Assembly: GCA_022825385.1 (NCBI GenBank)
Contig: JAJDWX010000042.1
Span: 1-64,000 of the forward strand
Length of the DNA: 64,000 nt
Direction: 5' to 3'
From: Rhodothermales bacterium
GTDB taxonomy: Bacteria > Bacteroidota > Rhodothermia > Rhodothermales > VXPQ01
Shown: positions 44,770-53,954 of the stretch, in pieces
How the letters are laid out: every line of letters begins with the position of its first letter
Position numbering within the stretch: position 1 is the stretch's first letter
The notes under the pieces: generated by a model
What the model saw: the letters and a program-made list of their open reading frames with translations, nothing else
Told to the model about the DNA's origin: nothing
Database searches by the model: none
Made by a program: the position numbers and the translations under genes

Positions 44770-44944
44770 ATGCAAATCAGGAATCCTGCATCAATTTTTT
44801 GCAAGTCCGCGCGCCCACTCCGAATCGCTTGTTCTGGCGCCGTCCGGGCCGTCTATTATCTTTGGCAAGCCTGATGGCGACATCGCCGGCGCTCCGGCGC
44901 AGCGCGGCGCGGCGGAACCGCGTCCTGTTTTGCGCAGGCGCGCC
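44770..44944. other. Intergenic region between the DUF4143 operator and the PQQ dehydrogenase end
   Basis: No supported gene. A minus-strand frame runs through it but ends in PDGARTSDSEWARGLAKN, which I do not recognise. Confidence 0.4.
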
Positions 44945-47095
44945 TTATTCGCCGCCGTCCGCATTGCCCGCCGCCTCGTCCGGCAGCGCAAACGCGACCA
45001 GCATGCCCCCGACAGGCCGGTTCGACTTGCCGCCGCCCGCCGAAATCGTCACATACTGCTTGCCGTCCGCCATGTACGTGCTGGGCGTGGCGTTTCCCCC
45101 GAAGGGCAGGTCGGCTTCCCAGAGCGTCTCGCCCGTTTCCTTGTCGAAGGCCCGGAATTTCTCGTCGGCGGTCGCGCCGATAAACAACACGCCGCCCGCC
45201 GTTACGACCGGCCCGCCGTAGTTTTCCGTCCCGGTTTGCGGGATGCCGCGCGCCGTCAATTCCTCGTATTCGCCGAGCGGCACGGTCCATTTGATATCGC
45301 CCGTGTTCAGGTCCACGGCGTTCAGGGTGCCCCAGGGCGGTTTGATGGCCGGATAGCCTTCCTGGTCCAGCCAGCGCTCGAATCCCCGGAAGGCGTAGGG
45401 CGGCGTCGAGGCGTCCAGGGCGTCTTCCGACGGTTCCCCGGCGGTTTCTACGCCGAAGAGATGGTCCAGAATAGCGTTCAGCGCCTCGTCGGACATTTGG
45501 TCGAAGGGGGGCATGCGCGCGCCGCCCTGCTTGAGCAGCGCGATGGCCCCGTCCCGGCTATACCGTTCGCCAAGGTTCGCGAGGGTTGGAAAGCCCCCTG
45601 CCGGATCGCCGGTTCCGTCCAGGCCATGACACGACGCGCAGAACGCCCGGTAGTACCTGTCTCCCCGGGGCAGCGGGCTGCCGTCTTCTCGCCGCGTCGG
45701 GATGAGTTGGTAGAACCACGGAATCTCGTTCACATTCACGTACAGGATGCCGTCCGGGTCGGCAGCGGACCCGCCCCATTCCATGCCGCCGTCGTATCCC
45801 GGAAACTTGATTTTCTGTTCCAGGCTTGGCGGCGGAAACGATCCGTACGTCCCGGATTGCGTGATCAGGTCGGTGGCGAGTTGGCGGGCTTCCGGGGATA
45901 TGTTCGATACGTCGTCCAGGGTATACTCCTGCCGCATGAGCGGCGCCGGGCGCGTAGGGAAGGGCTGCGTGGGCCAGGCCTCCATATCCGGCAATTCCGA
46001 TACGGGGGCCGGACGCTCCTCGATGGGCCAGAGCGGTTCGCCCGTCTCCCGGTCGAAAACGTACAGCAGCCCCATCTTCGTGCCCTGTGCGACGATGTCC
46101 ACCCATTCTCCGTCGCGCCGGACCGTCAGCAGCGTGGCGGGGGTCGGGTTGTCCATGTCCCACAGGTCGTGATGGACGAACTGGAAATGCCACAGCCGTT
46201 CGCCGTTGCGCGCGTCCAGCGCGATAAGGGAGTTGGCGAACAGGTTTTCGCCGTACCGGTCGCCGCCGTAGAAGTCGGGGCCTGCGGTTTCCGTGGAGGA
46301 ATAGACGATGCCGCGTTCCGTATCTATGGCAATGCCGGACCAGTCCGAGGCGCCGCCGGTGCGTTCCAGATACCCCTCTGGCCACGTTTCCGACCCGAAT
46401 TCCCCCGGACGGGGCAGGGTATGGAATATCCAGACGCGTTCGCCGGTGCGGGCGTCGAGCGCAATGACTGCGCCGGGCACGTTTTCCGCTACCCGCACGC
46501 CGAAGATCACCCTGTCTTCGTAGACGTAGCCGGGCGTGTTCATGCCTGCATTCGGGCGGCCTTCCCAGTCGATGCGGTCGCCTATATGCAGCCAGCCTCC
46601 TTCGCCGAACGAGGGGATCGGCTCCCCGGTTTCTGCGTCGATCGCATACATCCAGGGGCCTTTCGACGTGAAGAGGCGCCGGTCTTCGCCGTCTTCCCAG
46701 TACATCACGCCCCGCTGCCGTCCGCCGCCCCGATGTTTGTCGCCGTCGAAAGGATTGGTTTCGTCGGGGTCGAAGGTCCAGATATGTTCGCCCGTGGCGG
46801 CGTCGAGCGCCGTTACCTTGCGGGTCGGGGTGGCTGTGTACAGCACGCCGTCCACGATCAGGTTATTGGCCTGATACTCTTCCGCGTCTCCGGTATCGTA
46901 GGTCCACGCTATTTCCAGCTGGTGGACATTTTCCGTATTGATCTGATCCAGCAGGGAATACTGGTTGCTGCCGGGATGGCCGAGGTAATTCGCCCAGTCC
47001 GCTCCGGCTCCGACGGGCGCGGGGCTTTCCGAACAGGCGGACAGGGCGGCGGCAAGCGCCATCGCAACAAGCGAGCGAGCGAAAATGCGGGTCAT
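44945..47095 (-). CDS. PQQ-dependent dehydrogenase with cytochrome c domain (membrane lipoprotein)
   Basis: A 716-residue protein with a lipoprotein signal (MALAAALSAC). An eight-bladed quinoprotein propeller carries repeated W-docking motifs (DAATGEHIWTF, DARTGERVWIF, DARNGERLWHF, DKETGETLWEA). Inserted near residues 480-550 is a cytochrome c domain with one haem site (CASCHGLDGTGD) and an axial Met candidate (GARMPPF). The combination matches pyrroloquinoline-quinone alcohol/sugar dehydrogenases that pass electrons to the respiratory chain from the periplasm. PQQ synthesis genes are not in view, and the substrate cannot be told. It precedes an exported amidohydrolase in the same orientation (start 67 bp from the upstream gene's stop). 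Confidence 0.85.
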   Translation of the reverse strand: MTRIFARSLVAMALAAALSACSESPAPVGAGADWANYLGHPGSNQYSLLDQINTENVHQLEIAWTYDTGDAEEYQANNLIVDGVLYTATPTRKVTALDAATGEHIWTFDPDETNPFDGDKHRGGGRQRGVMYWEDGEDRRLFTSKGPWMYAIDAETGEPIPSFGEGGWLHIGDRIDWEGRPNAGMNTPGYVYEDRVIFGVRVAENVPGAVIALDARTGERVWIFHTLPRPGEFGSETWPEGYLERTGGASDWSGIAIDTERGIVYSSTETAGPDFYGGDRYGENLFANSLIALDARNGERLWHFQFVHHDLWDMDNPTPATLLTVRRDGEWVDIVAQGTKMGLLYVFDRETGEPLWPIEERPAPVSELPDMEAWPTQPFPTRPAPLMRQEYTLDDVSNISPEARQLATDLITQSGTYGSFPPPSLEQKIKFPGYDGGMEWGGSAADPDGILYVNVNEIPWFYQLIPTRREDGSPLPRGDRYYRAFCASCHGLDGTGDPAGGFPTLANLGERYSRDGAIALLKQGGARMPPFDQMSDEALNAILDHLFGVETAGEPSEDALDASTPPYAFRGFERWLDQEGYPAIKPPWGTLNAVDLNTGDIKWTVPLGEYEELTARGIPQTGTENYGGPVVTAGGVLFIGATADEKFRAFDKETGETLWEADLPFGGNATPSTYMADGKQYVTISAGGGKSNRPVGGMLVAFALPDEAAGNADGGE

Positions 47096-47162
47096 AGCGT
47101 CAAGGCGTCAAGGCGCCGCCGGGGGATCGGCGGCTGTTGCAGGGGGCTGTTCCATCGCCGGA

Positions 47163-48299
47163 TCACGAATCCGGGAACAGGGCAGGGTCCAGGCCGGGAA
47201 TGATTTCGAGGGCGTTTTTATAGTAGATTTTCCGCAACGTCTCGTCCGGCAGGTCCATGCCGTACATGCTCCAGAAGGCGTGTCGCTTGCGGTAATAGGG
47301 AAAATATTCGTTCGCCGTTTCGAAGATGCGGAAGTAGACATGGTATTCGGACGGTTCCCACGAATCCTTGCCCATGAGTACGCGGTCCTGGTATTTCGTC
47401 AGGAAGGCTTTCGCGGCGCGCGGCTGACGGCCCAGTTCGGCGACGACTGCGCCGAGTTCGGTGTACATGTTGGGCATTTTGTCCAGCAGGCTGCCCAACC
47501 GCCCAAGGTCGTTTCCCAGCCAGCCGAGGTGCGCGCTGAGGAAAATCGTGTTTTCGTGCCGGGCGATCAGGTTCCAGTGTTCGGCCATGAGGGTTTCCCA
47601 GGACGGAACCGGATCGCGTTTGCGGCGCGGCCGCTCCTTGAGTTCGAACCAGCGCTCGTTGAACCGGTCCTGCGGCTCCCAGAAGGAGGCCGGGTCCGCC
47701 GTATGGATGAGCACCGGAATGCCCAGTTCGCCCGCTTTTTGCCAGATGGCGTCGAGTTTCGGGTCGTCGGTATGGACTCGTTCCCCATTTTCGTAGAAGA
47801 TGTCCATGCCGAAGTTTTTGTAAATCTTCAGTCCTTTGGCGCCGTGCCGCACGTCTGCTTCCAGTTGCGCCGCCGCTTTTTCCCCGAAATCCGGGTCGTC
47901 CACGGGGCCAAAGTCGATGTTTGCGTAATGCACGAAGCGCCCCGGGGCATGCCGCTCCGTGTTGGCGACTTTTCGCTGGAGGTCTTCGCCGCTGCCCCCG
48001 CTCAGGTTTACCATGACGGCCATGTTCAAGGCGTCCATCTCCGCCACGATGGCGGCGATATCCTCGGCGGACGCGTCGCCGATGCGCCATTGGTGCGCAT
48101 GGGCGTCCACGAACGGAAATTTCGCGCGGGTCACTTCGCGCCCCTCGACGACCAGCGTGGAGCGGGGCGCGTAGTCTTCCCATTGCATCTCCTGGGACTG
48201 GGCGGAGGGAACGGGCGCGGCAACCGCCAGCGCGACGAAGGCGGACGCTGCGGCGAGCAAGCGAAGGGGCGAGCGGAGCGAGGCGTTTCGGAGCGTCAT
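47163..48299 (-). CDS. Exported amidohydrolase-family (TIM-barrel) hydrolase or decarboxylase
   Basis: A 378-residue protein with a signal peptide (LAAASAFVALAVAAPVPSAQS). FVDAHAHQWRIG (about 64-75) gives the metal-binding HxH of amidohydrolase_2-type enzymes, GIPVLIHTADP (about 193) the third histidine and FLSAHLGWLG (about 250) the fourth; GKDSWEP near 317 contains the Asp. The family includes hydrolases and ACMSD-like decarboxylases of cyclic compounds. It is upstream of the PQQ dehydrogenase, probably in one operon; they may act on the same substrate, but that is inference. Confidence 0.8.
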   Translation of the reverse strand: MTLRNASLRSPLRLLAAASAFVALAVAAPVPSAQSQEMQWEDYAPRSTLVVEGREVTRAKFPFVDAHAHQWRIGDASAEDIAAIVAEMDALNMAVMVNLSGGSGEDLQRKVANTERHAPGRFVHYANIDFGPVDDPDFGEKAAAQLEADVRHGAKGLKIYKNFGMDIFYENGERVHTDDPKLDAIWQKAGELGIPVLIHTADPASFWEPQDRFNERWFELKERPRRKRDPVPSWETLMAEHWNLIARHENTIFLSAHLGWLGNDLGRLGSLLDKMPNMYTELGAVVAELGRQPRAAKAFLTKYQDRVLMGKDSWEPSEYHVYFRIFETANEYFPYYRKRHAFWSMYGMDLPDETLRKIYYKNALEIIPGLDPALFPDS

Positions 48300-48492
48300 G
48301 GCGGGGTCGAAAAGGAACGATGGCGGAAGGGCACTGTCTGGAAAATAACGGAATGCATCCTAAAAAGGAAAAAAGAAGACGCCGCCGCGCGTATTATTAG
48401 GCATTATATAGTATATATTTATCCCCGAGCCTGTAGCCATCTTGCGCCGAGAACCTCATGCAGCGTTTGACCCTCGCAGCGCCGCCCTGCGC
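48300..48492. other. Divergent promoter region
   Basis: Between the amidohydrolase (leftward) and the SpoU methyltransferase (rightward). The middle (48395-48420) is AT-rich with overlapping TATATA-type sequences that could serve both directions. No structure beyond that. Confidence 0.4.
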
Positions 48493-49281
48493 ATGAACGC
48501 CTTGTCCCAGCGTCGCCTGAAGCAAATCCGCTCGCTGGCGCACAGAAAATATCGCGACCGGTACGGAGAGACCATCGTCGAAGGCGCCCGCGCCGTGGAA
48601 GCGGCCCTCGCCGCCGGGGCCGAATTGCGCGCGCTGCTTGTGGCCGAATCGGCGCAGGAGCGGTTTGCCCAGCGGTTTGCTGTTCCGCCGGATCGGACGT
48701 ATGTCGTGTCCGATCAGGCATTGCGCGCCCTATCCGCGCTGGAAACCAGTCCGGGCGTACTGGGCGTTGCGGGGATTCGCAGGCAAACGGCGGGCGCGCT
48801 CGCTTCCATGCAGCGGATCGTATTGCTCGACGGCGTAAGCGATCCGGGGAATGCAGGGACCATTATTCGGACGGCGGCCTGGTTCGGCGTAGAGGCCGTG
48901 GTCGCCGCGCCGGGGTCCGCGGACGCCTATCATCCGAAGGCGGTGCGCGCGTCCATGGGAGGCGTATGGGACGTCGCGCACGTCGAAGCGCCCGATCCGG
49001 CCGGGCTGCTTGCGGAGTTGGCGGCCTGCGGATTTACCCTGTACGGAGCAGACCTGCAAGGCGCTCCCGTGGACGCCTGGACGCCCGCGCTGCCGTCCGT
49101 CCTCGCGCTGGGCAGCGAGGCGCACGGGATTTCCCCGGCTGTTCGGGAGCGCATTACCGAGCGGGTGCTTATTCCGGGCCAGCCCCGCCAGGCCGAAAAA
49201 CCGGGATCGCGCGGGGTCGAGTCGCTGAACGCCGCCGTGGCCGCGGGCATTTTGCTGCATGCCTGGGCGCGGATAACCTGA
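48493..49281 (+). CDS. SpoU/TrmH-family RNA 2'-O-methyltransferase
   Basis: A 262-residue protein: an N-terminal RNA-binding substrate domain (SLAHRKYRDRYGETIVEGARAV) and a C-terminal SPOUT domain with the three family motifs, LDGVSDPGNAGTIIRTA (about 112-128), LALGSEAHGIS (about 206-216) and ESLNAAVAAGILL (about 242-254). It methylates a ribose in rRNA or tRNA with SAM; the exact target cannot be said from sequence. The ATG at 48493 is chosen because the conserved region starts there. It is followed after 78 bp by the phosphofructokinase gene. Confidence 0.9.
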   Translation: MNALSQRRLKQIRSLAHRKYRDRYGETIVEGARAVEAALAAGAELRALLVAESAQERFAQRFAVPPDRTYVVSDQALRALSALETSPGVLGVAGIRRQTAGALASMQRIVLLDGVSDPGNAGTIIRTAAWFGVEAVVAAPGSADAYHPKAVRASMGGVWDVAHVEAPDPAGLLAELAACGFTLYGADLQGAPVDAWTPALPSVLALGSEAHGISPAVRERITERVLIPGQPRQAEKPGSRGVESLNAAVAAGILLHAWARIT

Positions 49282-49359
49282 AGCGGTTTTCATCAGAAAA
49301 TCCTATATTGCAGGGCTGAGCGAATTCTCCAAACCATACGAACCGAGGAAACAAGGAAT

Positions 49360-50514
49360 ATGAAAATCGGCATACTGACCGGGGGCGGCGACGTGCCTGG
49401 CCTGAACCCCTGCATCAAGGCGGTTGCCCTGCGGGGCATGGAGCAAGGAAACGAAGTCGTTGGCATTCGGCGCGGATGGGGCGGTTTGCTCTGGATGGAC
49501 CGGAATGACCCGGCCACGATAGACAAGTATACGGTCGCGCTGGATTTTCCAACCGTACGCAAGATCGACCGCAGCGGCGGCACCGTGCTCCATACGAGCC
49601 GCGTCAATCCGGGTCGCGTGTCGCCGAACGACGTGCCTGGTTTTTTGCAGGGAACCGCCGAGGCGACAGCGGAGGGCACGTTCGATTTTACGGCCCATGC
49701 GATCGCGAATCTGAAGCATCTTGGCATAGACATGCTCATTCCCATCGGGGGAGACGATACGCTGAGTTACGGCGAACGCCTGCATCGGGAAGGGTTTCCG
49801 GTCGTGGCCATTCCCAAGACGATGGACAACGACGTATACGGCACGGATTATTGCATCGGGTTCGGGACGGCGGTTACCCGGAGCGTCAAATTCATTCACC
49901 AGCTTCGCACCAGCACGGGTTCCCATGAGCGCATCGCGGTGATCGAACTTTTCGGAAGAAATTCGGGCCAAACCAGCCTCATCAGCTCGTATCTCGCCGG
50001 GGTAGACCGGGCGCTGATCTCCGAGGTGCCGTTCGATCCGGAGAAACTGGCGGGCCTCGTCATGGAAGACAAGCGCGCCAATCCAAGCAGGTACGCCATG
50101 GTGACGATCAGCGAGGGCGCGTATATGATCGGGGGCGAGGTGATAGAAAGCGGGGAAGCCGATCCGTACGGGCACCGGAAGCTGGGCGGCATCGGAGAAG
50201 CCACGGGCGCGGCGCTGAGCAAGATTACGGGCGAGAAGATTGTGTTGCAGTCCTTTGCGTACCTGATGCGCTCGGGTCCGCCCGACGCGCTCGACCTGAT
50301 GGTCGGCCTGAACTACGCCAACATGGCGATGGACCTGCTCGGAGGCGGCGCCAGCGGCAGGATGGTGGCCTTGCGGGGCGGCGTGTACACGCACATTCCC
50401 ATGGACGAGGTCACCACGGGCGTGAAGCGCGTGGACGTGGAAGAACTCTACGACCTGGACGCCTATCGTCCGAAGGTGCACCATGTGCTGAACAAGCCCA
50501 TGTTCCTGTATTGA
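49360..50514 (+). CDS. pfkA: 6-phosphofructokinase, probably pyrophosphate-dependent
   Basis: A 384-residue [15 protein letters not shown] (residues 4-15) is the nucleotide/PPi loop. [11 protein letters not shown] near 128 has GGDD where ATP enzymes have GGDG, and PKTMDND near 154 has Lys where ATP enzymes have Gly (PGTIDND). Both changes are hallmarks of PPi-linked PFK, which works in both glycolysis and gluconeogenesis. The catalytic Asp of TMDND is kept. TATATTGCAG at 49302-49311 is a good -10 candidate and also occurs before the DUF3276 gene at about 60333. Confidence 0.88.
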   Translation: MKIGILTGGGDVPGLNPCIKAVALRGMEQGNEVVGIRRGWGGLLWMDRNDPATIDKYTVALDFPTVRKIDRSGGTVLHTSRVNPGRVSPNDVPGFLQGTAEATAEGTFDFTAHAIANLKHLGIDMLIPIGGDDTLSYGERLHREGFPVVAIPKTMDNDVYGTDYCIGFGTAVTRSVKFIHQLRTSTGSHERIAVIELFGRNSGQTSLISSYLAGVDRALISEVPFDPEKLAGLVMEDKRANPSRYAMVTISEGAYMIGGEVIESGEADPYGHRKLGGIGEATGAALSKITGEKIVLQSFAYLMRSGPPDALDLMVGLNYANMAMDLLGGGASGRMVALRGGVYTHIPMDEVTTGVKRVDVEELYDLDAYRPKVHHVLNKPMFLY

Positions 50515-50584
50515 GGCGAGGGCGCGCCGGTCGAACAGATCTTCGACCCGCGTACGCCGCCGGGGCGTGGCGTCCGATAACGCT

Positions 50585-51364
50585 ATGGGACAACTGGTCA
50601 AGGATAAGGTCATCCTCGTTACCGGCTCGACGACGGGCATCGGGGAATACGCCGCCCGCCGCATTGTCGCCGAGGGCGGAAAGGTCATGATTCATGGGCG
50701 GAACGCCCGCCGCGCCGCGGCGCTTGCGGAAGAACTGGGTGCCGCCGCCGATTTTGCGCTGGGCGATTTGCAGGATCCGGCGGTGGCCGCGCATCTGGTC
50801 GAGGCTGCCGCCGAGCGATTCGGGCGCCTGGACGCGCTTGTGAACAATGCGGCGCTTCTGACGCGCTCCAGTCTTGATACGGCGTCGGTCGAACTTTTCG
50901 ACCGGCAAGTCGCCGTGAATTTGCGGGCGCCGCTGCTGCTTGCGCAGGCTGCCGTATCCCGGTTCAGGAAACAGGGGGGCGGGGGCCATATCCTGAACGT
51001 GGGCTCCATCAATGCGCTGGGCGGCGAGCGCAATCTCCTGGTCTATTCGATGACGAAAGGGGGCCTCATGACGATGACGCGCAACCTTTCGGCGTATCTG
51101 GCCAGCGAGGGCATCCGCGTCAATCAAATCAACGCCGGCTGGACGCTTACGGAAAACGAGAAAAAGATCAAAGTCGAGGACGGGTCCGAAGAAGGCTGGT
51201 GGGAGCGCATTCCGCTCGAACATGCGCCATCCGGTCGCATTTTCGCTCCCGAAGAAGCGGCGGCGCACATTGTGTTCTGGCTTTCGGATCAGGCGGGGCC
51301 CGTCAATGGCTCCGTTTTCGAAATCGAGCAGTGGCCGCTCGTGGGGCAGAACGCGTCCAAGTAG
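50585..51364 (+). CDS. SDR-family oxidoreductase
   Basis: A 259-residue short-chain dehydrogenase: ILVTGSTTGIGEY (about 10-22) binds the cofactor, NNAA is near 86, NVGSIN holds the catalytic Ser near 138 and YSMTKGG the Tyr-Lys pair near 152. Arg in HGRNARR after the second strand suggests NADP. The segment INAGWTLTENE replaces the usual PG loop. It lies 70 bp after pfkA in the same direction. Substrate unknown. Confidence 0.85.
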   Translation: MGQLVKDKVILVTGSTTGIGEYAARRIVAEGGKVMIHGRNARRAAALAEELGAAADFALGDLQDPAVAAHLVEAAAERFGRLDALVNNAALLTRSSLDTASVELFDRQVAVNLRAPLLLAQAAVSRFRKQGGGGHILNVGSINALGGERNLLVYSMTKGGLMTMTRNLSAYLASEGIRVNQINAGWTLTENEKKIKVEDGSEEGWWERIPLEHAPSGRIFAPEEAAAHIVFWLSDQAGPVNGSVFEIEQWPLVGQNASK

Positions 51365-51527
51365 CCGCGCCTGTTCGCCGCATTTTTCCGAAGCGCCCTG
51401 CGGACGCAGGGCCGCCCGCCCGGATATACCCCCGATTCCTGAGGAAAATATGCAAGATCGGGGTTGTTTTTTTATAATGTTTTATATAATTTACAATAAG
51501 AAACATATTATTCATTACATAAGACAA

Positions 51528-51860
51528 ATGAAATCTGCCGCAAACCATACCATGCCCCGTGTCGCTCGGGAAAGCCTGGCCAAACTTGGCGAAGATATTG
51601 CCGTGGCCCGCAAAAAGCGCCGAATATCCACCGTTTCCATGGCGGAGCGCGCTTTTATAAGCCGGGGTACGCTTTACAAACTGGAGCGAGGCGATCCCAG
51701 CGTATCCATGGGCATGTACGCCACCGTACTCGCTATTCTTGGTTTGGCCGAAGGATTGGGGAATGTGGCTGATCGTCGGGACGATACGCTTGGACTGGAC
51801 GTCGAGGAAGACCGCCTGCCCAGGCGCATCGCGTACCCCCGTCGCCGGAAACGCCCATGA
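51528..51860 (+). CDS. hipB: HipB-like helix-turn-helix antitoxin
   Basis: A 110-residue protein with a Xre-type HTH: ARESLAKLGEDIAVARKKRRIS (about 13-34), then SMAERAFISRGTLYKLERG (about 37-55) as the recognition helix region. HipB represses the operon and neutralises HipA. The ATG at 51528 follows an AT-rich 60-bp promoter region (TTTATATAATTTACAA). The stop overlaps the hipA start (ATGA, 51857-51860). An internal ATG (MPRVAR) could also be the start. Confidence 0.82.
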   Translation: MKSAANHTMPRVARESLAKLGEDIAVARKKRRISTVSMAERAFISRGTLYKLERGDPSVSMGMYATVLAILGLAEGLGNVADRRDDTLGLDVEEDRLPRRIAYPRRRKRP

Positions 51861-53074
51861 GCGATGCCATTGAGGTGCATATCGACTGTGGCGAGCAAAC
51901 CTGTCTGGTCGGGTGGTGCCGTTACTTTGGCCGGCGCGGAAGGCCCAGTTCGGTTTTTGAATATGCAAACGAATGGCTGACCAGGCCGAATGCCTTCGCC
52001 ATCGATCCGGCGAATCTGCCGCTTCAAACCGGTCCGTTTTATACTTCGTCGGAAAAATCGGCGTTGCCGGGTGCGCTGCGCGATACCGCGCCCGACCGCT
52101 GGGGGCGATTGCTTGCCCGGCGCGCGCTTCGCAAGCAAGGTCGGTCGCGCACGCTGTCGGAAATCGATTACTTGCTTGCCATTACAGACAGGGCCCGCAC
52201 CGGTGCCCTGCGTTACCGCCGCGAGGGAGAAGAGGCTTTCGACCAGGGCCAAACAACTGGGCGCGTACCGCCCGTTTTCCGCTTATCGGCGCTGCTGAAC
52301 GCCGCCGACGCCATTCATGGCCATACCGAGGAGGCAGAAGACATACGGTTGTTGTTGCATGCAGGCTCGCCCATTGGCGGCGCTCGCCCAAAATCGGTCG
52401 TCGAGGACAAGGACGGCGCCTTGTCCATTGCCAAGTTTCCCAAGCCCGACGATTTGCGCAGCATTCCGCATGGAGAAGTACTGGCCATGACACTGGCCCG
52501 CCAGGCCGGAATACGGGTTTCGGAGGCTCGCCTGGAGGATGTCGCCGGAAGGCCAGTCGCGCTTATAAAACGGTTTGACAGATGCGGCCGGCGACGCATT
52601 CCGTTTTTGTCGGCTATGAGTTTGTTGGGCCTTCAGGATGGCGACGTCGCCACATACATAGACATTGCCGAATGCCTTCGCGTTTGGTCCAGCGCCCCAA
52701 CCGAAGACCTGCACGAATTGTGGCGGCGGATCGTATTCAATGTCTTGGTTGGCAACCTCGACGATCATTTGCGCAACCACGGATTCCTGTACGACGGGCG
52801 GGGGGCGTGGCGTCTGGCGCCCGCCTACGATCTCAATCCGGTGCCTGTAGAGGAGAAAGCGCGGGAATTGACCACCTGGATTTCGGAAGAAGGGCCGGAG
52901 GCGAGCGTGGAGCAAGCCCGCAGGGCCGCTTCGCATTTTGCCTTGAAAAGCGATCAGGCGGATACTATTCTCGCCGAGGTGTCGGCGGCGCTGAAAAACT
53001 GGCGCAAGATTGCGCGACAATTGGGCATGTGCGCGCCGGACATCGGCGCGTACGCTTCGGCGTTTGGAGAATAA
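51857..53074 (+). CDS. hipA: HipA-like serine/threonine kinase toxin
   Basis: A 405-residue protein with the HipA fold: the N-terminal domain (residues 1-100), GARPKSVVEDKDGALSIAKFP (about 176-196) with the ATP-binding lysine, GNLDDHLRNHGFLYD (about 299-313) with the catalytic Asp-Asn pair, and RLAPAYDLNP (about 319-328) with the metal-binding Asp. HipA phosphorylates an aminoacyl-tRNA synthetase and puts cells in dormancy. It looks complete and is coupled to hipB. Confidence 0.88.
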   Translation: MSDAIEVHIDCGEQTCLVGWCRYFGRRGRPSSVFEYANEWLTRPNAFAIDPANLPLQTGPFYTSSEKSALPGALRDTAPDRWGRLLARRALRKQGRSRTLSEIDYLLAITDRARTGALRYRREGEEAFDQGQTTGRVPPVFRLSALLNAADAIHGHTEEAEDIRLLLHAGSPIGGARPKSVVEDKDGALSIAKFPKPDDLRSIPHGEVLAMTLARQAGIRVSEARLEDVAGRPVALIKRFDRCGRRRIPFLSAMSLLGLQDGDVATYIDIAECLRVWSSAPTEDLHELWRRIVFNVLVGNLDDHLRNHGFLYDGRGAWRLAPAYDLNPVPVEEKARELTTWISEEGPEASVEQARRAASHFALKSDQADTILAEVSAALKNWRKIARQLGMCAPDIGAYASAFGE

Positions 53075-53249
53075 CGACGCCCTGCTCCTTACCGCCGACG
53101 AAGCGCTCCGTTGTATTGCGCGGCGCCGCAACGCGTGAGGGGCGTCGCCCGCTTTGCTTCGTCGCAAAACAAGACAGGCGTTGCCCGGTTAGTATCTTCT
53201 GTTTGCGCCCTTTTCATCGCGTTGTATCGTTCTTGCAGGTATTTCCGAT

Positions 53250-53795
53250 TTGTCCAGACACCGTTCCATAGACGCCGCTCTCGTTCTGCAAGCGCGGGAC
53301 GGCGACGATGCGGCGTTCGAGGCGATCGTGAAACAACTCGATCCTGTGTTGCGCGCCTGGTTCGTATCGCGGATCGGGCAGCGGGCGGCCGTGGACGATC
53401 TGGTGCAGAACACGCTGCTGCGTCTGCACCGGAGTCTCCCGGATTTGCAGGACCCCGAGCGGTTGCAGGCGTTTGCTATGAAGGCGGCGCTGTTCGAAAC
53501 GCAGGATTACTATCGGGGGCGCTATGGTCCCCGGGAATACCTTGCGGAGCCGGATGCTTTGTCGGCATGGAGCGAGGCGGTTCCGGAGGCGGACCTGCGC
53601 CTCGACGCGGAGCAAGCGCTGAGCCTGCTCGGCGAGAAGGCGCGTACGATTCTGGAAATGCGCGAATACGGCTATCGCTATGCGGAAATCGCCCGCTCGC
53701 TCGGCACCACGGAAGCCGCCGTGAAAATGCAGGTGCAGCGCGCGCTTCGCAAGCTGCGCAAGGCGCTTGAAGAATCGCCCGGAGGAGACGCCTGA
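53250..53795 (+). CDS. ECF-type RNA polymerase sigma factor
   Basis: A 181-residue protein. Region 2 (ALVLQARDGDDAAFEAIVKQL to DDLVQNTLLRLHRSL, residues 10-70) and region 4 (LLGEKARTILEMREYGYRYAEIARSLGTTEAAVKMQVQRALRKL, cut here by commas in function: -35 binding) are recognisable. The start appears to be TTG at 53250 with AGGT 10 bases before; no ATG is in frame earlier. It is followed by a FecR-like gene and a TonB receptor with STN domain, so it probably responds to an extracellular ligand. Confidence 0.82.
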   Translation: MSRHRSIDAALVLQARDGDDAAFEAIVKQLDPVLRAWFVSRIGQRAAVDDLVQNTLLRLHRSLPDLQDPERLQAFAMKAALFETQDYYRGRYGPREYLAEPDALSAWSEAVPEADLRLDAEQALSLLGEKARTILEMREYGYRYAEIARSLGTTEAAVKMQVQRALRKLRKALEESPGGDA

Positions 53796-53954
53796 TTCGC
53801 CGCGCGCCCGGACGGCGCTCCGCCCGTTTCGCTCCATGGGCAATTTTCTGTACGCTCCGGCCCGTTTTTTTCTTTCAGGCAGCGCGTTACTTTTTCGATC
53901 TCCACAGCGGCTTAACAGAAAGTCAACGCACCGCTCTATGCCCGCATTTGATTC

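Noticed and set aside
44791-44991. 66-residue minus-strand reading frame
   Set aside because: It overlaps the end of the PQQ dehydrogenase, has no ribosome site and no recognisable motif.
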